Of a DNA stretch of 64,000 nt, positions 1 to 7,147 are shown piece by piece (position 1 is the stretch's first letter; each line of letters opens with the position of its first letter). The notes under the pieces were generated by a model that was given only the letters and a program-made list of their open reading frames with translations, did not search any database and was not told the DNA's origin. Location of the stretch: positions 1 to 64,000 of the forward strand of contig NZ_BNBE01000001.1 in assembly GCF_014654895.1 (NCBI RefSeq), given 5' to 3'. Source of the stretch: Streptomyces filamentosus. GTDB lineage: Bacteria > Actinomycetota > Actinomycetes > Streptomycetales > Streptomycetaceae. The position numbers were made by a program, and so were the translations under genes.

Positions 1-28
1 CGCCCACCCGTACTTGAAGGAAGCTCCG

Positions 29-910
29 ATGGCCGAGAAGGACACGCGCACCTACATCAGGGTGCACGACGGTCTGCCGGACCACCCGAAGATCATCGCT
101 GCGGGCGGTGAGGCTGGCTGGCTCTATATCTGCGGACTCTCGTACTGCTCGCGTCAGCTGACCGACGGAGTGATCCCCAAGGGACTCGTCCCTCGGCTCA
201 CCGACTCAAGCAATAGCGAAGCACTTGCTTCAGCGTTGTTGCGGGTCGGCTTGTGGCACGGCTTCGACCACGACTGCCCCAGGTGCCCGCCCGCGCCGGC
301 CGACTCCTACGTCGTCCACGACTACGTCGTCCACCAGCGTTCCCATTCTGAGGTCAAGGCCCTCAGCGAGAAGCGCGCAGCCGCAGGTCGGAAGGGGGGA
401 CGGCGCTCCGGAGAGGTGCGTCGGGCCGCTTCCGCCGCTGAAGCAAACGGCGAAGCAAGTGCTTCAGCAAAACCGAAGCAACCGCGAAGCAAAACCGAAG
501 CAGATACAGAGGCAGAGGCAGAGGTAGTTAAAAGAACTACTCGAACTCCTTCGGAGTCCTCGGAACCTCTGCGGCACGACGTCGAACGGGTCTGCAGACA
601 CCTTGCTGCCGCCATCGAGAAGGGCGGCGACCCACGCCCCCAGATCACCAAGAAATGGCGCACCGACATGCGCCGCCTGATCGACGTCGACGGCATCACC
701 CCGGACCAGGCCATCGCCGCCATCGACTGGGCCCACGCCTCCGACTTCTGGAACGCGCACATCCTGAGCCCCGCCAAGCTCCGCGACAAGTTCACGACCC
801 TCCGCCGGCAGGCCGCGAACGAACAGCGCCGCCACCACCCTTCCGGCCCCCAGACCGCCAACCGAGACATGACCGACGAGGAGATCCGCAATGCCAGCAC
901 CTTCGGCTGA
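29..910 (+). CDS. phage replication-initiation-like protein
   Basis: Protein of 293 residues. The first ~110 residues (start motif TYIRVHDGLPDHPKI, then paired CPRC cysteines) resemble the N-terminal winged-helix region of actinophage replication initiators. A highly charged Ala/Glu/Arg linker follows, and then a helical C-terminal domain (about 190-265) of DnaD-like character. ATG at 29 is chosen over the TTG at 14 because an AAGGAAG ribosome site lies just before it. The gene overlaps the next one, a DnaC-like ATPase, so an initiator/helicase-loader pair is inferred. The sequence shows the domain layout and context; the replication role is inference. Confidence 0.6.
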   Translation: MAEKDTRTYIRVHDGLPDHPKIIAAGGEAGWLYICGLSYCSRQLTDGVIPKGLVPRLTDSSNSEALASALLRVGLWHGFDHDCPRCPPAPADSYVVHDYVVHQRSHSEVKALSEKRAAAGRKGGRRSGEVRRAASAAEANGEASASAKPKQPRSKTEADTEAEAEVVKRTTRTPSESSEPLRHDVERVCRHLAAAIEKGGDPRPQITKKWRTDMRRLIDVDGITPDQAIAAIDWAHASDFWNAHILSPAKLRDKFTTLRRQAANEQRRHHPSGPQTANRDMTDEEIRNASTFG

Positions 911-1226
911 ACCGTCCGACATGGACGACTGGCGCACCGAGCGCCGCGACGAGGCCGTCGCCGCCTTCGATGGCCAGATCCCCGCCCTCTACCGCCAGCA
1001 GATCGACCTCCACCCCGCTGTCGCCGCCTGGGCGGACCGCACGGCCGACGCCCCCGTCAGCCTGTTCCTGTGGGGTCCCCTCGGCGTCGGCAAGACCCAC
1101 TCCGCCTGGCAGGCCACCCGCCGCTGGATCGCCGCCCTCTACCCGCTCCACGACCACGGCCGGCCCTGCGGCGGCGGACGGGTGCCGCAAAGCCGGGCCG
1201 TCGACGACGTCCTGGAGACGCTGTGA
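891..1226 (+). CDS. truncated DnaC/IstB-like AAA+ ATPase (helicase loader remnant)
   Basis: A 111-residue protein with a clear Walker A motif (GPLGVGKTHS, about residues 62-71) after an N-terminal region typical of Streptomyces DnaC-like helicase loaders. Family members usually exceed 200 residues and carry Walker B, sensor 1 and an arginine finger. Here the frame ends 30-odd residues after the P-loop, and none of the missing motifs appears in another frame downstream. The start lies inside the upstream initiator gene and the stop overlaps the next start (GTGA), so translation is coupled. It may be an internally deleted relic or a small P-loop protein with a changed role. Confidence 0.55.
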   Translation: MPAPSAEPSDMDDWRTERRDEAVAAFDGQIPALYRQQIDLHPAVAAWADRTADAPVSLFLWGPLGVGKTHSAWQATRRWIAALYPLHDHGRPCGGGRVPQSRAVDDVLETL

Positions 1227-1591
1227 CACGCGCCCTCGCCCCCGGCGGGCAGCTCACTGAACTCGATCTCGCCGTTCTCCAGCACGCCGCCCACGGGCTC
1301 ACCATCGCCGCCACCGCACGCGCCATAGGGAAGTCGGCAGTTGCCGTCCAGGACGCCAGGCATCGGCTCATGGGCAAGCTCGGCGCCACCACCTTGGTCC
1401 ACGCCGTCTTCCTCGCCTGCCAGGCCGGGATCCTCGACGGCCGGCCCCGACGCCACGGTGACCACGCCGGCTACGAAGCCCACCGCCGACGCGGCGAAGA
1501 CCCCACCCAGTGCGAGCCCTGCCGACTCGGCGAACGAGCCCACCGGCAAGCCATGAGAAACCGCAACAACGAGAACCAGGAGGCAGCGTGA
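1223..1591 (+). CDS. LuxR-type helix-turn-helix phage protein
   Basis: GTG start shares GTGA with the end of the DnaC-like gene. Residues about 8-60 fit a LuxR/sigma-like helix-turn-helix (LTELDLAVLQHAAHGLT, then ATARAIGKSAVAVQDA). The C-terminal tail has the pattern GYxAHRRRGEDPxxCxxCRLGE, a short Cys/His segment often seen at the ends of small actinophage regulators. A DNA-binding regulator of the early operon is inferred; the target is unknown. Confidence 0.55.
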   Translation: MTRALAPGGQLTELDLAVLQHAAHGLTIAATARAIGKSAVAVQDARHRLMGKLGATTLVHAVFLACQAGILDGRPRRHGDHAGYEAHRRRGEDPTQCEPCRLGERAHRQAMRNRNNENQEAA

Positions 1592-1857
1592 ACCCCAACA
1601 AGGCGGCAGGAGAGGGCCTGAGTGGCCGTGTAAGCGCCGAACAGGGCGCGGAGGCAGTCGGGGAGGGTCGGGTCGCTCCGGGGCCCCAGAAGGGCACGCA
1701 GAGCCTTGAGACCGCCCAGCGCCTCGCCGTCACCTTCCAGACCCGCATCGACGCCGCCCGCGACTGGGCCCGACACAACCTCCCCGCCAACCAGCGGGAT
1801 GCACTCCTCCGCGTACTCCGCGGCAACACCACCAGCAACCCGAAAGGCCAGCCGTGA
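1588..1857 (+). CDS. small hypothetical phage protein
   Basis: 89 residues from a GTG that overlaps the previous stop (GTGA) and follows a strong CCAGGAGGCAG ribosome site. The first half is Gly/Ser/Pro-rich and disordered-looking. The second half (SLETAQRLAVTFQTRIDAARDW) is predicted helical. No family was recognised. Its position in an unbroken chain of coupled genes suggests an early phage function. Confidence 0.45.
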   Translation: MNPNKAAGEGLSGRVSAEQGAEAVGEGRVAPGPQKGTQSLETAQRLAVTFQTRIDAARDWARHNLPANQRDALLRVLRGNTTSNPKGQP

Positions 1858-2195
1858 ACCACGACAACAACCCCGAACCCGACAGCACCTACACCCCCAG
1901 CTGGTCAGCCGGCGACACCCCCATCCCCTCAACCCACCACCAGACCCACCACTTCGACACGACCGCCAGGCCCACCGACCCCCGACAGCCCGCCTACGAC
2001 GCCGTGTACGCCCACATCCGCGAGCTCGGCGACCACATGCCGCCGAACCCCGTCCACCGCAACGCCATGATCTGGCGCGCTGTCCACGCCGCCCTCGGAG
2101 CCACACCCGTCGGCCGCTGCGTCTCCTCGCACTGCGTCGACGGCGACCACGTCATCGACCTCGGCCCCGTCAGCGGTACGGAGGGCGAGCGATGA
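1854..2195 (+). CDS. hypothetical phage protein
   Basis: 113 residues, GTG start overlapping the upstream stop. The N-terminus is rich in Thr, Pro and His. A helical central part has VYAHIRELGDHMPPNPVHRN, and two cysteines (CVSSHC) lie near the C-terminus. The family was not identified. It is part of the 0.9-3.7 kb run of genes linked by four-base overlaps. Confidence 0.45.
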   Translation: MNHDNNPEPDSTYTPSWSAGDTPIPSTHHQTHHFDTTARPTDPRQPAYDAVYAHIRELGDHMPPNPVHRNAMIWRAVHAALGATPVGRCVSSHCVDGDHVIDLGPVSGTEGER

Positions 2196-2452
2196 CCCCG
2201 CCCGACCCGAACCCCGCCGTCCAAGGCCAGTGTCCCGCCTGCCGAGGAACCAGCCTCTTCCTCGGCAACGGCGGCCACGTCACCTGCGCACGCATCGACT
2301 GCCCCAACCCCTGCGCCACCGACGACCTCCTCCACGGTCAGCCCGCCAGCCAGTGCACCACCGAGACCCCCACGAAGGACCGCTGTATCCGGCCCGCCCA
2401 GCACGCCGGCCCCCACACCGACGCCTACGCCATGCACTGGGAGCAGACGTGA
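2192..2452 (+). CDS. DUF6085-like zinc-ribbon protein
   Basis: An 86-residue protein with an N-terminal CPAC...CARIDCPNPC arrangement that fits a zinc ribbon, and a second cysteine/histidine group (QCTTETPTKDRC, HAGPHTDAYAMHW). This layout resembles the DUF6085 proteins of Streptomyces phages and integrative elements. ATG overlaps the upstream stop by four bases. Function unknown; nucleic-acid binding is a reasonable guess. Confidence 0.55.
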   Translation: MTPPDPNPAVQGQCPACRGTSLFLGNGGHVTCARIDCPNPCATDDLLHGQPASQCTTETPTKDRCIRPAQHAGPHTDAYAMHWEQT

Positions 2453-2787
2453 GCTACGACATCAGCCTCTACCTGAAAGTCGACACCGGCGACCCCGAGC
2501 CCATCGACTACTGCGCCGCCGACATCGGCAACTACACCAGCAACGTCGCCGCCATGTGGCACGACGCCCTCGGCCACCGCCTCGCCGACCTCCACGGCCA
2601 GCGCGCCGGCGACTGCAGCGACGCCCTCACCCGCGCCGTCCACGACATGCAGCAACGCCCCGACCACTACCAGGCCATGAACCCGCGCAACGGCTGGGGC
2701 GACTACGAAGGCGCCCTCGACTACCTCGCCCGCCTCCGCATCGCCTGCCTCGCCCACCCCGCAGCCGAGATCCACATCAGCCACTGA
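2449..2787 (+). CDS. conserved phage hypothetical protein
   Basis: 112 residues from a GTG overlapping the previous stop. The N-terminus SYDISLYLKVDTG looks like a beta strand pair, followed by helices. Comparable proteins occur in actinophage early regions, but no function is known. No signal peptide or membrane segment is seen. Confidence 0.5.
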   Translation: MSYDISLYLKVDTGDPEPIDYCAADIGNYTSNVAAMWHDALGHRLADLHGQRAGDCSDALTRAVHDMQQRPDHYQAMNPRNGWGDYEGALDYLARLRIACLAHPAAEIHISH

Positions 2788-2819
2788 CCCACCGCACCGC
2801 CAGCAAGGAGAGAGCCGCC

Positions 2820-3446
2820 GTGGACCACAACTCCGCTTGCACGATCTGCAACCGCGACCTCTGGAACGACGAGCAGGGACGCCTCATCTGCCGGCTCTGC
2901 CAGCAGCACGTCGACCGGAACCTGCAGTCCATCGCCGGACCCCGCGGCCTTTATGCCCGGCTCTGCCTCCGCACCACCCCCGGCAAGAGCAGCGGCGGCC
3001 CCGCAGTCTCCGGCACCCGCGGATCCAGCATGCCGCCCAGCGAACACGTCCTGAACCTCGTCGCGAACGGCGGCATCGTCAGCAACCTGGAATCCTGGGT
3101 CAAGGACTGGGCCACCTACGGGCTCGCCGACATCGGAGAAGGCGGCCGGCTGCAGCACCGCATCGACCACGCCGTCCGCACCCTCCGGCTCAACCTGGGC
3201 CAGGCGGCACTCAAGCATCCCGCTCTCGATGAGTTCGCTCGAGAGATTCACAGCATGGTCCGCCAGTGCTCGGCGGTTGTCGAAGGGGAGAAGCCCCCTA
3301 TCCGCGTCCGAGTCCAGTGCCCCTGTGGCGCCACCCTCGGTGTCACGCTTTCCACCGATGGGGAAACATGCCGGGCCTGCGGCGCCGAGTACGGGCACGC
3401 GGAGGTTCTCCGGCTACCCCTCGCCGACAGGCGGGCTGCGGCATGA
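2820..3446 (+). CDS. zinc-finger phage protein
   Basis: 208 residues. GTG is preceded by AAGGAGAG at good spacing. Two separate zinc-binding clusters are visible: an N-terminal CTICNRDLWN...CRLC (residues ~6-30) and a C-terminal CPCG...CRAC (~170-195). A helical middle joins them. Terminal zinc ribbons on a helical body suggest a DNA-binding or adaptor protein. The stop overlaps the next start. Confidence 0.5.
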   Translation: MDHNSACTICNRDLWNDEQGRLICRLCQQHVDRNLQSIAGPRGLYARLCLRTTPGKSSGGPAVSGTRGSSMPPSEHVLNLVANGGIVSNLESWVKDWATYGLADIGEGGRLQHRIDHAVRTLRLNLGQAALKHPALDEFAREIHSMVRQCSAVVEGEKPPIRVRVQCPCGATLGVTLSTDGETCRACGAEYGHAEVLRLPLADRRAAA

Positions 3447-3682
3447 GCGACTACCCCGGCCTCCGCGTCGGCGACGTCATCCCCATGGCGCCCGCCTCCG
3501 ACGGCCAGGCATGGATCCCCGCCGCCGTGGTCGTGCAGCTCCTCCGCGCCATAGCCGACGGACACCGAGGCCTCGCCGACGACCCCGAGTGCGACCTCCG
3601 CAGCGGCGCCGACGCCATCGAAGCCGAGGCTGATGCCATAGAGGTCCGGGCCATCATGCAGACGCGGGCGGGTGGGCTGTAG
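3443..3682 (+). CDS. small hypothetical protein, last gene of the leftmost early operon
   Basis: 79 residues, ATGA overlap with the preceding gene. It has an acidic, helical C-terminal half (DAIEAEADAIEVRAIM). A strong terminator follows within 20 bases, which marks the end of the transcript. No family recognised. Confidence 0.45.
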   Translation: MSDYPGLRVGDVIPMAPASDGQAWIPAAVVVQLLRAIADGHRGLADDPECDLRSGADAIEAEADAIEVRAIMQTRAGGL

Positions 3683-3696
3683 GCGGAACACGACGA

Positions 3697-3724
3697 AGCC
3701 CTCCACCCGGTCGGGTGGAGGGCT
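3697..3724. terminator. bidirectional terminator
   Basis: A perfect 12-bp stem (AGCCCTCCACCC with its complement) and a GGTC loop, lying between the convergent early operon and the toxin gene. It can serve both strands. Confidence 0.8.
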
Positions 3725-3733
3725 CGTTCGTCG

Positions 3734-4087
3734 TTACTCGGTCTTCTTCGGGTGCCTGCTGGCCGCGTGGAGGATCCATACGATCTTGCGATCCTCGTCG
3801 ACCACGTACCAGACTCGACCGCCGCTCGTGACCTCGATCTGCCACTGGTCACGGCGCTTACCGTCGAAGACGACCGTAGCGAGGTCGAACTTCAACTTGT
3901 GATGGCGGGCGGTCTGCACTGCAGGCGCCGGCTCGGTCCTCATCGCGAACCAGGCGTCAGCGGTGTTGCTCGGGGCTTCGGTGCAGAGCTCCTGCCACCC
4001 CGTTCCCACTCCCTTGACCCCGAATCGGATCTTGTATTCGCCCGGCTTGGGCGGCGGGACGACGAAGTCCCCCCTCTTATTGCTCAA
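3734..4087 (-). CDS. RelE/ParE-like toxin of a type II toxin-antitoxin pair
   Basis: A 117-residue basic protein. The TTG start at 4087 shares bases with the antitoxin stop (TTGA), so the two are translationally coupled. The fold signature is a RelE/ParE-type beta sheet: KIRFGVKG, then KLKFDLATVVFDGKRRDQWQIE, then RVWYVVDEDRKIVWILHAA, ending RHPKK. The pattern of a strand ending in H-A-A-x-R-H-P is typical of RelE-like ribonucleases. Ribosome-dependent mRNA cleavage is family knowledge, not proven here. The pair looks like a moron in the prophage, since it sits between terminators and opposite to the early genes. Confidence 0.6.
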   Translation of the reverse strand: MSNKRGDFVVPPPKPGEYKIRFGVKGVGTGWQELCTEAPSNTADAWFAMRTEPAPAVQTARHHKLKFDLATVVFDGKRRDQWQIEVTSGGRVWYVVDEDRKIVWILHAASRHPKKTE

Positions 4088-4575
4088 TCTGCAGGTACCT
4101 CCGGAGGCTCGACTTCCCCGAAGTCGCCCGCCTCCGGACTGGTCAGCTTGCTGTAGAGCTCCTGGTCCGCGTACACCTCGGCGGTCGACTTCCATGCCGC
4201 GATCAACGGCACGATCGGCCCAACGGTACCGAGGTCGGAGGCCGCACGTGCGGTCTCCATGAACTCAACGAGGAACTCCTGGACTGCCTTCTGCGGCAGG
4301 AAGCGGACCCACGGGAACGCCTCGGGGAACACCTGGGTGAGCATGGCGACGGCTTCAGGGCTGCTCTTCATGAGCGCCACGAACATCCGGGTGGTGGAGT
4401 CGACGACCTCCGTGACCTGCTCGGCGCGCTCGGCCGTGGTCAGGTACAGGTCCTCTTCGTCGCCGCGACGGTGCAGGAGCAGGCCCTTGCGAGGGCTGTC
4501 CTGCAGCCGCGCGACGGTGTCCTTGGGCTTCTGGATGAGCTCCGAGAAGTTCACTTCTGCCGGCATCGTGGTCAT
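4084..4575 (-). CDS. Phd/YefM-like antitoxin with long C-terminal extension
   Basis: 163 residues. Residues about 4-52 (PAEVNFSELIQKPKDTV, then LLLHRRGDEEDLYLTTAERA) match the prevent-host-death (Phd/YefM) DNA-binding fold. Classical Phd antitoxins are 70-90 residues. Here a helical extension of about 100 residues follows, presumably the toxin-binding part. The gene lies upstream of and overlaps the RelE-like toxin, the usual antitoxin-first order. By family knowledge it would repress its own promoter, which should lie in 4576-4640. Confidence 0.65.
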   Translation of the reverse strand: MTTMPAEVNFSELIQKPKDTVARLQDSPRKGLLLHRRGDEEDLYLTTAERAEQVTEVVDSTTRMFVALMKSSPEAVAMLTQVFPEAFPWVRFLPQKAVQEFLVEFMETARAASDLGTVGPIVPLIAAWKSTAEVYADQELYSKLTSPEAGDFGEVEPPEVPAD

Positions 4576-4753
4576 GACCTCAAAGGTAGTTCAAAAGTTT
4601 GCAACCGTCCACCGGAAACGAGACGCAAATCAGGCCGGAAAGCCATGAGGAAATCACGCAGAGTGACCGACGGAAAGAGGGCGGACATCCTCGCAGGTCA
4701 GGCAGGAGTCAGCCAGCCGCATCCGAACCCGCCCCACCCCCAGAACACCCACC

Positions 4754-4785
4754 GAGCGCCCGCCGACCCCCGACGGCGGGCGCTC
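4754..4785. terminator. strong stem-loop terminator
   Basis: 12-bp perfect GC stem (GAGCGCCCGCCG paired with its complement) around an 8-base loop, in a gene-free stretch between the antitoxin promoter side and the small gene at 4858. Confidence 0.65.
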
Positions 4786-4806
4786 GCATGCGGGCGGGTA
4801 CGACGA

Positions 4807-4833
4807 AGCCCGCCGGGGGTGGGCCGGCGGGCT
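4807..4833. terminator. terminator of the small minus-strand gene
   Basis: 10-bp stem AGCCCGCCGG with a short loop just past the stop codon of the minus-strand gene 4858-5037. Its core is nearly identical to the hairpin at 5076-5099. Confidence 0.65.
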
Positions 4834-4857
4834 GGGGGTGGGTGCGGTTCGGGGACG

Positions 4858-5037
4858 CTAGAGCGGACAGGCCGCGTCCAGCACCCTCAATGCCTCATCA
4901 AGAGCCCGTGCAGCCTCCCCAGACGTCCCCTCCCGCAGAAGCCGATCCGCCTTCACCAACAGCCCCCGGGCCTCGGCGTAAACAGCATCGTCGCCAATCG
5001 CGTCCAACGCCTCGGCGACAGCCTCATCGATCCTCAA
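4858..5037 (-). CDS. 59-residue helical small protein (TTG start)
   Basis: An open frame on the minus strand with strong codon bias that encodes an amphipathic helical protein starting MRIDEAVAEALDAIGDDA and ending LDEALRVLDAACPL. The TTG start is supported by a GAGAGG ribosome site about six bases upstream; no other start is in frame. A stem-loop at 4807-4833 follows the stop. The repeat of A/E/L/D heptad-like residues suggests a two-helix hairpin. Function unknown. It lies immediately downstream of the antirepressor on the same strand, but a terminator separates them. Confidence 0.5.
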   Translation of the reverse strand: MRIDEAVAEALDAIGDDAVYAEARGLLVKADRLLREGTSGEAARALDEALRVLDAACPL

Positions 5038-5075
5038 ACGGCACCTCTCATCGACAGAACAGCACTCGAACCGTT

Positions 5076-5099
5076 GCCCGCCGGGGTGGGCCGGCGGGC
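5076..5099. terminator. terminator downstream of the antirepressor gene
   Basis: 9-bp GCCCGCCGG stem with GGTGGG loop directly past the stop of the minus-strand antirepressor. A near copy lies at 4807-4833. Confidence 0.65.
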
Positions 5100-5112
5100 T
5101 TCAGGAGTGGGG

Positions 5113-5958
5113 TCAGGCGGACATGCGGAGCTGGCCGCCACCCTCGAAGTCGTCGATGATGTCGGCGATCTCCTGGTAGACCTGCTCCAGGATCGGGCGG
5201 TCGTCCTCGGTGTACGCGGCGACCTGGTCGATGCGCGAGCCGGCCGGGCCGGGGATCTTCCCGGGGCGGCGGCCGTGCACCTTGAAGTACCGGTTCGAGA
5301 CCCGCGAACCGAAGCCCGACTGGAACTTCGCGACGGTCTTCGGCTTGTGCCCCTTCTCGGCGAGGAACGTCGACGCGTACAGCGGCGTCTCCGACGACTC
5401 CAGCTCCGGCCGCTCACCCATCACGCGCGCCATGATGACCTTGCCCGTCGCCGTCGCGTAGGCCTCCGGGAGCACCGGGCGCAGGATCGACAGGATCTCC
5501 GCCTGCTCCCGGTACGGCACCGGGCCAGCGGCAGCCGTGATCTCGCGGGACTTCGGGACGGGGACGGCCCTCCGGGTTTCGTCGGTGACGTACCGGTACA
5601 GGGCATCGGCAAGTTCGACCTGGGCGCGCTCAACCTTCAATCGCTTGCCCTCGTCGGCGATGCGACTGGTGGTGACGTTCGCCAACCACATCGGCAGAAT
5701 GCGCTCATGGATCAGGAACTGAGGGTAGACACGGCTCTGTCCGGGAAGCATGACGTGCATTACGCACGTCTTACCCTCTGACCAGGCCTTTCGCTCGATC
5801 GCCTGGCGCTGTCCGTTCGGGTCCAGGGTCAGGTTCTGGCACAGCTGGCCAAGGACGGCCCAGCTGCCCTGCTCGTTGGTGACAACCGTGACGGTGTCAC
5901 CGTGGAACTCGAACGAACCGATCTCAAACTCAGGGCCCTGACGTGCGACCATGGTCAT
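5113..5958 (-). CDS. phage antirepressor (P22_AR_N-like domain)
   Basis: 281 residues. Residues ~8-100 match the phage antirepressor N-terminal domain: FEFHGDTVTVV, then WAVLGQLCQNLTLDPNGQ, QAIERKAW and FLIHERILPMWLANV. The C-terminal half is family-specific and helical. ATG at 5958 follows CAGGAGAGACC; the in-frame ATG at 5952 is a weaker alternative. The gene is divergent from the HTH regulator at 6133, the usual layout of a lysogeny switch. By family knowledge it would bind and inactivate a repressor; the partner here is inferred to be the 6133 product. Confidence 0.75.
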   Translation of the reverse strand: MTMVARQGPEFEIGSFEFHGDTVTVVTNEQGSWAVLGQLCQNLTLDPNGQRQAIERKAWSEGKTCVMHVMLPGQSRVYPQFLIHERILPMWLANVTTSRIADEGKRLKVERAQVELADALYRYVTDETRRAVPVPKSREITAAAGPVPYREQAEILSILRPVLPEAYATATGKVIMARVMGERPELESSETPLYASTFLAEKGHKPKTVAKFQSGFGSRVSNRYFKVHGRRPGKIPGPAGSRIDQVAAYTEDDRPILEQVYQEIADIIDDFEGGGQLRMSA

Positions 5959-5994
5959 GGTCTCTCCTGTCTGTAGCGCAGTGGGTTGATCGCC

Positions 5995-6030
5995 AGGCCC
6001 ACCCCGAACCGCCAAGTACCGGGTGGGCCT
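5995..6030. terminator. hairpin in the antirepressor leader
   Basis: 10-bp stem AGGCCCACCC paired with GGGTGGGCCT followed by TTTCG on the plus strand. It lies inside the presumed 5' leader of the antirepressor, so it may block read-through or attenuate the switch. Confidence 0.5.
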
Positions 6031-6051
6031 TTCGCGTTCAACATAGCCACC

Positions 6052-6116
6052 CTAGGGGCTATCTCGCTACATCTTCCGCTAACTATGACCATCTAGGTAG
6101 CCGTAGTTGGACCTAG
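6052..6116. promoter_or_regulatory. divergent control region with phased CTAG sites
   Basis: The 174-bp gap between antirepressor and HTH regulator is much less GC-rich than its surroundings. It holds three CTAG-centred sites at 6052, 6093 and 6113, spaced 41 and 20 bp, i.e. about four and two helical turns. The contexts CCCTAGGGGCTA, ATCTAGGTAGCC and ACCTAGTTGGCA are partly alike. These are candidate operators for the 6133 regulator. Confidence 0.4.
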
Positions 6117-6132
6117 TTGGCATCATGGCGCC

Positions 6133-6549
6133 ATGACTACTTCCCTATCGCGAGACCTCGACCGGCTCGCCGAGAAAGCCCTGGCCCGCCGACAGGAGCT
6201 GGCCCTCCCTCTCACCGCTGCCGCCCAGACCGCAGGCATGTCCAAGGACACCTTCCGGCGCGTCGAGCGGGGACTCCCTATCCGCGACAGCAGCTACAGC
6301 AAGGTCGACAAAGCTCTGCGCTGGGCGCCCGGCTCCTCGCTCGGGATCCTTGCAGGGGAAGGTGGCCCTATCGAGACCGAGCCCATCCCGGCTAGCGGCC
6401 TCACGCTGGCCACGATTCCGGATGACACCCTCAAGGGCGCCGTTGTCAAGGCCGTCATCGCGACCTCCGACACGCTGACCGCGCGAGAGATCCGAGCCCT
6501 CTCCGATCGCGTACTCGAAGAACTGCGCCGCCTGCATGAAGGTGAATGA
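6133..6549 (+). CDS. XRE-like helix-turn-helix regulator, candidate prophage repressor
   Basis: 138 residues. The helix-turn-helix lies at about 25-60 (LTAAAQTAGMSKDTFRRVERG), in the XRE/Cro style, with a helical C-terminal part that may dimerise (VKAVIATSDTLTAREIRALSDRVLEEL). It is divergently transcribed from the antirepressor across a region with repeated CTAG sites. A repressor of the lysogeny switch is inferred from context. A terminator follows. Confidence 0.6.
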   Translation: MTTSLSRDLDRLAEKALARRQELALPLTAAAQTAGMSKDTFRRVERGLPIRDSSYSKVDKALRWAPGSSLGILAGEGGPIETEPIPASGLTLATIPDDTLKGAVVKAVIATSDTLTAREIRALSDRVLEELRRLHEGE

Positions 6550-6560
6550 CAGAGACGGCG

Positions 6561-6590
6561 AAGGCCCCGCCGGATGCCCGGTGGGGCCTT
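6561..6590. terminator. bidirectional terminator
   Basis: Stem AAGGCCCC paired with GGGGCCTT and an inner CCGG/CCGG pair, between the convergent HTH gene and the GIY-YIG/GntR gene. Confidence 0.75.
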
Positions 6591-6615
6591 CTGCGTGTGC
6601 GGCTGAGGTCTTGCT

Positions 6616-7143
6616 TCACGGTCGAGTTCGGACGATGCTGCCGAACCCAGAGACTGGATCCACCCAGCCCTCAGTGGAGAGGGTCTGGATGACGCGCGAG
6701 GCGGTGCTGGGGCTGATGCCCTTCGCCTTCGCCAACTTGCTGATCGAAGGCGCATGGTCGCCTGGCTTCAGTGCGCCCGATTTGATCTGGCCGATGATCT
6801 CATCCGCGTACTGGCGATAGGCGGGGGAGTGACCTCTCGTGACGCGTGGCCGTTTCGCCCATTTTCGCTCACGTGAGGCAATGAGGGCCTGCTCGGTCAG
6901 GCGGCTCACGTCCTTCACGTTCCACGGAGGAGACTCGGATTGAAGGGCTGCGAGTTCTGCGGCCTCGGCTTGAGACCTCGTCTCGAACCAGATCTGTGTG
7001 CGTGCGGCGATGAGCGGGAACCACGTCCGCGCGGAGTCGCGCCGGTGCTGCGACTCCCGCCTCTGAAGGTCGTTCGTGATCCCGAGGTACAGGACGTTCC
7101 CTGAGGTGTCGAAGTAGCGGTAGAGGGTGGTTCGCTCCGTCAT
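6616..7143 (-). CDS. GIY-YIG nuclease domain fused to GntR winged helix
   Basis: 175 residues with two domains. Residues 7-75 form a GIY-YIG-like module: LYRYFDTSGNVLYLGIT supplies the two tyrosine motifs, RRESQHRR the basic helix, and AEAAELAALQSESPPWN the Glu/Asn end. Residues ~108-172 are a GntR-type winged helix (YADEIIGQIKSGALKPGDH, then SISKLAKAKGISPSTASRVI). The combination suggests a nuclease or DNA-binding fold guided by, or acting as, a transcription factor. It is four bases from the NUDIX gene on the same strand, so co-transcribed. Whether it still cuts DNA cannot be told from sequence. Confidence 0.65.
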   Translation of the reverse strand: MTERTTLYRYFDTSGNVLYLGITNDLQRRESQHRRDSARTWFPLIAARTQIWFETRSQAEAAELAALQSESPPWNVKDVSRLTEQALIASRERKWAKRPRVTRGHSPAYRQYADEIIGQIKSGALKPGDHAPSISKLAKAKGISPSTASRVIQTLSTEGWVDPVSGFGSIVRTRP

Positions 7144-7147
7144 GCGT

